Positions 15,901 through 20,958 of a stretch of DNA of 20,958 nucleotides are shown here, one piece after another; within the stretch, counting starts at the first letter, position 1, and each line of letters opens with the position of its first letter. The stretch spans positions 1-20,958 of the forward strand of contig JAZNXY010000115.1 in assembly GCA_045594105.1 (NCBI GenBank), written 5' to 3'. The DNA is from URNF01 sp045594105 (GTDB lineage: Bacteria; Bacillota; Clostridia; Oscillospirales; Acutalibacteraceae). The translations under genes and the position numbers were made by a program. The notes under the pieces were generated by a model. The model had not been told where the DNA came from and ran no database searches. It was given only the letters and a program-made list of their open reading frames with translations.

Positions 15901-16725
15901 TTGGAAAACTATAAGTATTCTTTCAAAGATACCTTAAAGGAAAATACAGGGCTTGCCGTATACAATACGGGCTACGAAAAATGTGTACCGTGTCATCAAT
16001 GGGGGCCCGGTGTCCGGGATCATTATCTGGTGCATTATGTATCCTCGGGGTATGGCACACTCCAGTACCGTGGCATTACCTATACCCTGCGGGAAGGGGA
16101 TTTGTTTATGATTTTCCCTTCGGAGGTAGCACAATACCGTGCTGCCGCACGACAACCGTGGGAGTATTATTGGGTTGGCTTTAACGGTACCGACGCACAC
16201 CGTATGGTATCTATGGCGGGCTTTACCCCCGACGACCCCATTGTGCGTACCGGTGCGGCGGTGAACACCCGTGAGGCGTTGCTGCGTATTTATAATTCCC
16301 GTGGCAATACTCCTGCCGCCGATGTGGAAATGGCAGGACATCTGCAGCTGTTTTTGGCAGGCCTTATTCGCCGCAAGGGACAAAACCAGCCGCTTGGCGG
16401 CAACCGCATCTATTTGTCCCAGGCATTGCGGTATATACAGTACAATTATTCTTCACCGATAGGTGTCAGCGAAATTGCCGTCTTCGTTGGTGTTAGCCGC
16501 AGTCAGCTGTACCGTGCCTTTGAAGCGGAGTTTCACCAATCGCCGCACGAATATCTGCAAAAATACCGCATCAGCGAGGCGTGCTCTCTGTTGCGTGAAG
16601 GAAAGCTTACCGTCGCACAAGTGGCGGGGTCGGTCGGATTTAACGATCCGCTCTATTTTTCCCGTGTATTCAAGCAGGTGAAGCAATGTACCCCCACAGC
16701 GTACCAAAAAAAGAAAAAGGTATAA
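15901..16725 (+). CDS. AraC-family transcriptional regulator, TTG start
   Basis: A transcription factor of 274 residues. The N-terminal cupin-type sensor (about 20-110; HYVSSGYGTLQYRG, then REGDLFMIFPSEVAQYR and WEYYWVGFNG) is typical of sugar-responsive AraC regulators. The C-terminal 100 residues hold the double helix-turn-helix, ending GFNDPLYFSRVFKQVKQCTPTAYQ. The start must be TTG at 15901: an in-frame TGA lies at 15892-15894, no ATG occurs before about residue 70, and GAGGTG is placed 7 nt upstream. It is divergent from galK and upstream of a broken glycosidase gene, so either or both may be targets. No terminator was recognised after its stop. Confidence 0.9.
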   Translation: MENYKYSFKDTLKENTGLAVYNTGYEKCVPCHQWGPGVRDHYLVHYVSSGYGTLQYRGITYTLREGDLFMIFPSEVAQYRAAARQPWEYYWVGFNGTDAHRMVSMAGFTPDDPIVRTGAAVNTREALLRIYNSRGNTPAADVEMAGHLQLFLAGLIRRKGQNQPLGGNRIYLSQALRYIQYNYSSPIGVSEIAVFVGVSRSQLYRAFEAEFHQSPHEYLQKYRISEACSLLREGKLTVAQVAGSVGFNDPLYFSRVFKQVKQCTPTAYQKKKKV

Positions 16726-16772
16726 TTTTTCCATAACTACTTTGCAATTTTTCTCTTGTTATACAACCTTCA

Positions 16773-16806
16773 TTGACAGTGCGAAACAGCATGCTATACT
16801 TATAGC
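16773..16806 (+). promoter_or_regulatory. Putative promoter with palindromic operator before the glycosidase gene
   Basis: TTGACA (16773-16778) and TATACT (16795-16800) are 16 bp apart, ahead of the ATG at 16825. A perfect palindrome, GCTATA-CT-TATAGC (16793-16806), covers the -10 box and extends towards the transcript start, a typical repressor position. Confidence 0.6.
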
Positions 16807-16824
16807 AAAGGAAGGTGAGCTCCT

Positions 16825-18039
16825 ATGAAGCCAAAGCATTTTGTTCTTTTTCCGTGGGGTATGATTTCCCGCACGGGAGAACGTGCCGAAAAGCTGTTGG
16901 AAAGTATTAAAGAATGCGGGTTTAACGGTTCCTGCTTTGTAACCGAAAACGAGTTTGATATTTGCCGCAAGCTCGGCTTGGATATTTATTATTCCATGAA
17001 CGATAACGGCGGACAGGAACGGCAGCTGCGTCACGAAATTGCCATGGCAGACCCTGCCGTGAGTGAAGAAGAGCTGCGTAATATCGTGTATGGTTTTCTG
17101 AAGGATTTGCCGAAAGATGTACATAGCGTGTACGTAACCGATGAACGTGGTACGGCGATGTTTCCACGTGTAAAATCGTGGCGGATTGTATCCGTGAGAA
17201 AGCACCGTGGGCAGAGCGGTATATTAATCTGTTTCCTAACTATGCGGTGTGCGGAGCACCCGATATGTCGCAGCTAGAAGTGGAAACCTACGAGGAATAT
17301 TTAGAACGCTTCGCTACCGAGGTACAGCCGGATTTTATCAGCATCGATAATTATTACGTCAATATTTCCGACAACTTCAAGGACCCCAAAGGCAGAATCA
17401 GCTTTTTCAGCAATATGGTGCAGGCACGTGAAGTGTGCGACAAATACGATATTCCGTTTCAGTATGTGGTGTGCTGTAACCAGCTGCGGCATTGGCAGAC
17501 CATTCCGACCCACGGCAATCTGGCTCTGCAGGGCTTTGCGTCCCTTGCCGCAGGTGCCAGGGCAATCAGTTGGTTTTTTGTATTTTGGACGTGGCGGATA
17601 TCTGTATGCACCCATCGATGATAACACGGGTGAGGATATCAAAACGCCTACCTGGTATCTGTTGCGGGATGTCAACCGCCGCATTTTACCGCTGGGCGAG
17701 CTGCTGTTTGATATGGAATATAAGGGACTGTATTTCTCGGATACCACCGATATTCCGAGGGCAAAAGATATCACACAGTGTCCTGCCATAAAAGGGTTTA
17801 CCGCAGACGGAGAGTGCGTGTGCGGCCACTATACCGATGCTGACGGCAGGGATACCGTTCTCGTGGTGAATGCAGACCTTACACAACCGATAAAGGTAGA
17901 CCTTGACCTTGGCGGTGAGCTTGAATATTACAATACCGAACTCAAAAAATGGATGAAACCGCTGTTGACCAACCAAAAAGGCGACACGGGCGCAATGTGG
18001 TTAGAACAAGGTTGCGGTATTCTGCTTAGGAAGAAATAA
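16825..18039 (+). pseudogene. TIM-barrel-like glycosidase gene broken by two compensating single-base indels
   Basis: Three overlapping open frames read as one protein of 404 residues. Segment one (from ATG 16825) is intact to about 17171. At the A4 run 17172-17175 one base appears missing; with AAAAA the text continues PRVKIVADCIREKAPWAERYINLFPNYA. At the T6 run 17574-17579 one base appears extra; with T5 the text becomes AISWFLYFGRGGYLYAPIDD. The original frame is then restored to the TAA at 18037. Uncorrected, the first frame stops at 17275-17277. The protein resembles clan GH-A-like barrels: YVTDERGTAMFP with candidate acid Glu107, FISIDNYY near 172-178, TPTWYLLRDVNRRILPLGELL, then a C-terminal beta-domain (VLVVNADL). 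No signal peptide is seen. The substrate is unknown; the gal neighbourhood hints at galactosides. It may be a real pseudogene or a sequence error. Confidence 0.75.
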
Positions 18040-18074
18040 AAAACACGGATGTGCTTGCACATCCTTGTTTTTTA
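18038..18074. terminator. Bidirectional terminator between the glycosidase gene and the ZIP gene
   Basis: An 8-bp stem, GGATGTGC / GCACATCC (18047-18054 and 18057-18064), has a TT loop. It is flanked by A-rich sequence on the left and TTGTTTTTTATT on the right, and therefore acts in both directions for two converging genes. Confidence 0.85.
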
Positions 18075-18827
18075 TTAACCGAATAACGCATCGGTAACCA
18101 TCATAAGACAAAACCCTACCATTAAGGAGAAGGTGGCGCCACGCTGACTGCCGTGTGCATGGGTTTCGGGGATGATTTCGTCACTGATAACGTACAGCAT
18201 GGTACCGCCTGCAAATGCCAATGCAAACGGAAGAATAAAGGAGGCCATACTCACAGCGAAGTAACCGATAAGGGTACCGACTACCTCAACAAGACCGGTC
18301 ATCAATGCGGCAATAAAGGTGCGGCGGGGAGGAATACCTGCCGCCAGCATCGGCCCGATGATCACAAGACCTTCGGGGATGTTTTGGAGGGCGATGCCGC
18401 CTGCAATAATCAGGGCCTGTGCGGTGTTGCCCGAGCCGAAGCCGATACCTGCCGCCAAACCTTCCGGCAGGTTATGTATCGCAATCGCAGTTACAAATAA
18501 AAGCACCTTGCTTAACTGTGCGTTGCGGTGGTCTTCCTGCTCCACGCCTGCCAAAGAGTGTAAATGCGGCACAACCTTATCCACGACGTTCAGGAAAACC
18601 GCACCGGCGAAGATACCGGCAACGGTAATGATCCATCCGTGTTCTCCACCGTGCTCGAGAGACGGTACGATCAGACCGAACAGTGCCGCTGCAAGCATAA
18701 TGCCTGCCGCAAAGGACAAAATGATGTCCGAAAACTTGTGGGATAATTTTTTGAAAATAAAACCGATAAGTGCGCCGAAAACGGTTGCACCGCCAACACC
18801 GAGTGCGGTCAATAATACGAGCTTCAT
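18075..18827 (-). CDS. ZIP family divalent metal transporter
   Basis: An integral membrane protein of 250 residues, about eight membrane segments, that imports zinc or other divalent metals in characterised relatives such as ZupT. The two metal-site motifs are present as HNLPEG (118-123) and QNIPEG (148-153). A third conserved segment reads VISDEIIPETH near the C-terminus. Histidine-rich loops (SLEHGGEHG at 56-64, HLH at 88-90) fit metal handling. The ATG at 18827 overlaps the trxB stop (ATGA). It is the last gene of the operon DUF1292-trxA-trxB-ZIP. Metal specificity cannot be read from the sequence. Confidence 0.93.
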   Translation of the reverse strand: MKLVLLTALGVGGATVFGALIGFIFKKLSHKFSDIILSFAAGIMLAAALFGLIVPSLEHGGEHGWIITVAGIFAGAVFLNVVDKVVPHLHSLAGVEQEDHRNAQLSKVLLFVTAIAIHNLPEGLAAGIGFGSGNTAQALIIAGGIALQNIPEGLVIIGPMLAAGIPPRRTFIAALMTGLVEVVGTLIGYFAVSMASFILPFALAFAGGTMLYVISDEIIPETHAHGSQRGATFSLMVGFCLMMVTDALFG

Positions 18828-19759
18828 GGGGAGGTTCCTTCCTTACTTGCTAAATACTCTTCGATGAAATGCACGGCAACCGCACCGTCTGCGGCGGCGG
18901 TGATGACCTGCCGCATCGCCTTGGTACGCACGTCGCCGATTGCGAATACACCGTCTATATTGGTTTTTGTGGTTTCATCTGCGATGATATAGCCGTGGTC
19001 ATCCAAAGCAACGGCATCGCCTAAAAAGGCAGTGACGGGGTTTCTGCCGATACTGACAAACACACCGTCGCAAGCCACGGTACGCTGTTCGCCTGTCCGG
19101 ACGTTACGTATGACAGCGGCACTAACACGTTTATCCGCTACGCAGGACACCACTGTGTTGTTCCACAGCATTTCGACGTTTTCCGCTTCTAAAAGCGGTG
19201 CGTGGTACAGGCGGGTGGCACGTAGGGTGTCACGGCGATGCACCACGTATACCTTTTTTGCAATGCGTGACAGGTACAGTGCGTCGGCTGCAGCGGAGTT
19301 ACCGCCGCCAACCACCATAACGGTTTTATCCTTATAAAATCTGCCGTCGCAGTGTGCACAATAGTGCACACCTCTGCCGACAAGCTGTTGTTCGTTGGGG
19401 ATACCGAGCGGACGTGGCTCGGCACCGCTGGCGATGACCACCGTCTTACCGACAAGGTCACCCGTAATGGTGTGTATCACCTTGTTGGCGTCGGCAACGT
19501 CCACACTGATAACCTCGCTGTAAGTGGTTTGGGCACCAAAACGCTCGGCACCTTGCCGCATTTGCATACCGAGGGTCAATCCGTCAACCCCTTCGTGAAA
19601 GCCGGGGTAGTTGTCAATGACATCGGTCAGTGCCATTTGTCCGCCTGCTGCCATTTTTTCGATGACAACCGTGGAAAAACCGGCACGTGCGGCATACAAA
19701 GCCGCACTGTATCCCGCAGGGCCGCCGCCGATGATGATGACGTCATATATTTTGTTCAT
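18824..19759 (-). CDS. trxB: Thioredoxin-disulfide reductase
   Basis: A flavoenzyme that reduces thioredoxin with NADPH in the cytosol. The product of 311 residues has the usual low-molecular-weight TrxR length. Domains in order: the FAD-binding IIIGGGPAGYSAALYAARAG (8-27), the redox site CAHC (Cys134, Cys137) in VHYCAHCDGRFY, the NADPH-binding VVGGGNSAAADALYL followed by VVHRRDTLRAT, and the C-terminal FAD motif GVFAIGDVRTKAMRQV. CAHC in place of the common CATC is a known type of variation. It starts 2 bp after trxA, with GAGGA at the trxA end as ribosome site, and overlaps the ZIP gene by 4 bp. Confidence 0.96.
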   Translation of the reverse strand: MNKIYDVIIIGGGPAGYSAALYAARAGFSTVVIEKMAAGGQMALTDVIDNYPGFHEGVDGLTLGMQMRQGAERFGAQTTYSEVISVDVADANKVIHTITGDLVGKTVVIASGAEPRPLGIPNEQQLVGRGVHYCAHCDGRFYKDKTVMVVGGGNSAAADALYLSRIAKKVYVVHRRDTLRATRLYHAPLLEAENVEMLWNNTVVSCVADKRVSAAVIRNVRTGEQRTVACDGVFVSIGRNPVTAFLGDAVALDDHGYIIADETTKTNIDGVFAIGDVRTKAMRQVITAAADGAVAVHFIEEYLASKEGTSP

Positions 19760-19761
19760 TT

Positions 19762-20070
19762 TCAGTCCTCTAACAAAGCGAGAATGAGCGGCTTCGGCCG
19801 TGCACCTGCCTCAGAAGCAAGTACCTTGCCGTTTTGCATAACAACGAGGGTCGGGATGCTGAAAACCTCAAACTCCTCTGCCAGCTCCTGCTCGTTGTCC
19901 ACGTTGATTTTGCCGACAAGGTACTGCGGATTTTCCTTGGCGATCTCGTCTACGATAGGGGAGACCATACGGCAAGGGCCGCACCAGTCGGCATAAAAAT
20001 CCAACAACACCTTTTTGTCGCTGCTTCTTGCTAAATCAAAATTGTCTTTTGTAAGTTCGATAACTGCCAT
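19762..20070 (-). CDS. trxA: Thioredoxin
   Basis: A small cytosolic disulfide reductant of 102 residues, the substrate of the adjacent thioredoxin reductase. The active site is the canonical WCGPC (Cys30, Cys33), preceded by LLDFYADWC. The conserved cis-proline is Pro73 in FSIPTLVV, and the C-terminal strand reads NGKVLASEAGARPK. The usual family glycine pattern is slightly altered (ASEAGARPK where VGARPK or VGALSK is common). The ATG at 20070 follows AGGAGAG. It lies 18 bp after the DUF1292 gene. Confidence 0.97.
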   Translation of the reverse strand: MAVIELTKDNFDLARSSDKKVLLDFYADWCGPCRMVSPIVDEIAKENPQYLVGKINVDNEQELAEEFEVFSIPTLVVMQNGKVLASEAGARPKPLILALLED

Positions 20071-20088
20071 AATTTTTCTCTCCTGTCT

Positions 20089-20370
20089 TTATTCGTTGTT
20101 ATTTAATAGTTTTTCTTCGGCATTTTCCAGCAAATGCTGAATGATGCCCCATTCTTCCTCGGTTTCAATGGGAAGAAGCTGTCCCTCGGACTGCTCGGGA
20201 TTGTATATCGCTGCGAACACGCGCAGATTACCGTTTTCATCGGTGGTGTGGTCGGTATATACGATATAGTGCTTTTCGGTTTTGGTGTTTTCGAAGGTGA
20301 ACAAGATTTCACATTCGACAATATCACCGTTTTCATTGCTGACACGGAAGGTCATATTCTTATCTTGCAT
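20089..20370 (-). CDS. DUF1292 domain protein (YrzB-like)
   Basis: A small acidic protein of 93 residues. The segment NENGDIVECEILFTFENTKT, then KHYIVYTDHT and VFAAIYNPEQ, matches the DUF1292 pattern common in Firmicutes; no molecular function is established. The ATG at 20370 follows AGAGGA at good spacing. The frame is open 13 codons further upstream, but that stretch lies in the leader just behind the -10 box. It heads the operon with trxA, trxB and the ZIP transporter, a position that might hint at a redox or metal stress link. That is inference only. Confidence 0.85.
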   Translation of the reverse strand: MQDKNMTFRVSNENGDIVECEILFTFENTKTEKHYIVYTDHTTDENGNLRVFAAIYNPEQSEGQLLPIETEEEWGIIQHLLENAEEKLLNNNE

Positions 20371-20398
20371 AGTATGTCCTCTTTTGCACAGTTTTTTA

Positions 20399-20428
20399 CA
20401 GTATAGCATACTGTCTGTCCAAAATCAA
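20399..20428 (-). promoter_or_regulatory. Promoter with palindrome for the DUF1292-trxA-trxB-ZIP operon
   Basis: On the minus strand TTGATT (20428-20423) and TATACT (20405-20400) are separated by 17 bp, about 30 bp upstream of the ATG at 20370. A perfect inverted repeat, CAGTAT-AGC-ATACTG (20399-20413), covers the -10 box and looks like an operator. Confidence 0.65.
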
Positions 20429-20441
20429 TGTATACGACGTG

Positions 20442-20476
20442 AAAAAAGGAGGGAGATTTTACGAATCTCCCTCCTT
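20442..20476 (-). terminator. Rho-independent terminator
   Basis: A perfect 13-bp stem, AAGGAGGGAGATT / AATCTCCCTCCTT (20446-20458 and 20464-20476), has a 5-nt loop. On the minus strand it is followed by TTTTTT (complement of 20442-20447). It ends transcription coming from the right-hand gene before the trx operon promoter. Confidence 0.88.
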
Positions 20477-20526
20477 GTTCGAGTCCCTATTCATTTGAAA
20501 GTAGTGACTTGTTTTGATACGACAAA

Positions 20527-20547
20527 GACATACCCATGTCCTTTTTT
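20527..20547 (+). other. Small terminator-like hairpin on the plus strand
   Basis: A 5-bp stem, GACAT / ATGTC (20527-20531 and 20536-20540), is followed by CTTTTTT. The stem is short and no plus-strand gene ends here. It could end a small transcript or be chance. The rest of the interval 20477-20566 shows no gene. Confidence 0.25.
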
Positions 20548-20566
20548 AAAAAGTGCGGAAATAATG

Positions 20567-20593
20567 CAGAAAGACACACTGGGTGTCTTTCTG
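20567..20593 (-). terminator. Hairpin directly after the right-edge gene
   Basis: A perfect 11-bp stem, CAGAAAGACAC / GTGTCTTTCTG (20567-20577 and 20583-20593), has a 5-nt loop. It begins 3 nt after the stop codon of the minus-strand gene. The sequence that follows (GCATTATTT) is only moderately T-rich, so it may be a weak terminator or a 3'-end stabiliser. Confidence 0.55.
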
Positions 20594-20596
20594 TTG

Positions 20597-20958
20597 TTAG
20601 TTTTCGAAAAGAATTAGCGGATTCGCTTTGAATTGAAGCATGTTAGCAGTTTCAGCACCGTTATCTCCGCCTTTTCTCTGCAATGTGATTGTACCCAAGC
20701 GGATGTTTCCTTGTTTAGTGAATACCACTTGGCAATCACCCGCATAGATGGAGATTGCTTCGTTTACAGCAAGCAATCTCCAGTTATATGTGTCTTCATA
20801 GTTTTGAATGATTAATGACCATTCAGCCGCAAATCTGCCCCTACCACGAATAACGTCACTTATAATCATTATGAGGTTCTTTTTTAAAAACTTACGCAAC
20901 AGTTCTTGTTCTTCGGGTGTAAATTCGTCAACGAACATAAGTCGGATCGTAGCCATGT
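20597..20958 (-). CDS. Possible type II restriction endonuclease, C-terminal part; gene runs past the window edge
   Basis: The open frame reaches the right edge, so the true start may lie outside; an internal ATG at 20956 gives 119 residues. The visible text includes FTPEEQELLRKFLKKN, a tryptophan-containing middle (AAEWSLIIQNY, NWRLLAVNEAISIYAGD), and a C-terminus GTITLQRKGGDNG, then TANMLQFKANP. The last block, an acidic residue followed by a strand ending Q-x-K and GGD, is reminiscent of PD-(D/E)xK restriction endonucleases that carry a QRKGGD-LQFK-type end. This is recognition from memory and not certain. The gene is visibly more AT-rich than its neighbours, which fits horizontal transfer. 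It is set apart by two hairpins. An unrelated function remains possible. Confidence 0.4.
   Translation of the reverse strand, partial: MATIRLMFVDEFTPEEQELLRKFLKKNLIMIISDVIRGRGRFAAEWSLIIQNYEDTYNWRLLAVNEAISIYAGDCQVVFTKQGNIRLGTITLQRKGGDNGAETANMLQFKANPLILFEN

Noticed and set aside
17172..17579. Programmed ribosomal frameshifting in the glycosidase gene
   Set aside because: Two opposite shifts would be needed in one gene at runs without recognisable slippery heptamers, stimulators or precedent in the family; indels are simpler.
20470..20500. A tRNA gene suggested by GTTCGAGTCCC
   Set aside because: The bases before the loop (CCTTG) cannot pair with those after it (CCCTA), and no anticodon or D-arm is present.
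1..20958. CRISPR arrays, insertion sequences, riboswitches
   Set aside because: No regularly spaced repeats, transposase genes, terminal inverted repeats or recognisable aptamer patterns were seen while reading the intergenic regions.

Overview
The window looks like chromosomal DNA of a Gram-positive, gut-type member of Clostridia, possibly Oscillospirales. That placement is inferred from gene content (YmfF/YmfH, DUF1292, a Wzz/BY-kinase pair, an AzlCD pair, a clostridial-length GalK), strong AGGAGG ribosome sites, consensus sigma-A promoters and roughly balanced base composition. No rRNA, tRNA, CRISPR array or insertion sequence was recognised.

Layout. (1) 1-1702, minus: a GH3 beta-glycosidase cut by the window edge, with a suspicious one-base frameshift at its start. 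(2) 1812-5388, minus: a complete L-rhamnose operon rhaA-rhaD-rhaB with a promoter and a strong terminator. Just upstream lie an AraC-type regulator and the branched-chain amino acid exporter pair azlC-azlD, apparently one operon. (3) 7487-8991, plus: a two-gene exopolysaccharide control unit (Wzz-type modulator and BY-kinase) between a perfect consensus promoter and a perfect terminator. (4) 9044-13485, plus: a tightly overlapping operon ymfF-ymfH-lgt-folD. (5) 13494-15830, minus: galK-galT. (6) 15901-18039, plus: a second AraC-type regulator, divergent from galK, and a TIM-barrel-like glycosidase gene broken by two compensating one-base indels. (7) 18075-20428, minus: the operon DUF1292-trxA-trxB-ZIP transporter. 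(8) 20437-20958: a gene-free stretch with several hairpins, then the 3' part of an AT-richer gene that may encode a type II restriction endonuclease.

How the genes fit together. Two sugar-scavenging loci, rhamnose and galactose, each combine cytosolic sugar-processing enzymes, an AraC regulator and a glycosidase gene. This suggests use of plant or host glycans. The middle carries surface and housekeeping functions: capsule control, lipoprotein maturation, one-carbon metabolism and EF-P-associated M16 proteins. The right end carries thiol redox genes and a metal transporter.

The most noteworthy observation is that all three apparent frameshifts are single-base changes in homopolymers and all fall in the two glycosidase genes. 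I found no convincing novel defence or mobile system. The right edge is the best place to look for one beyond this window.
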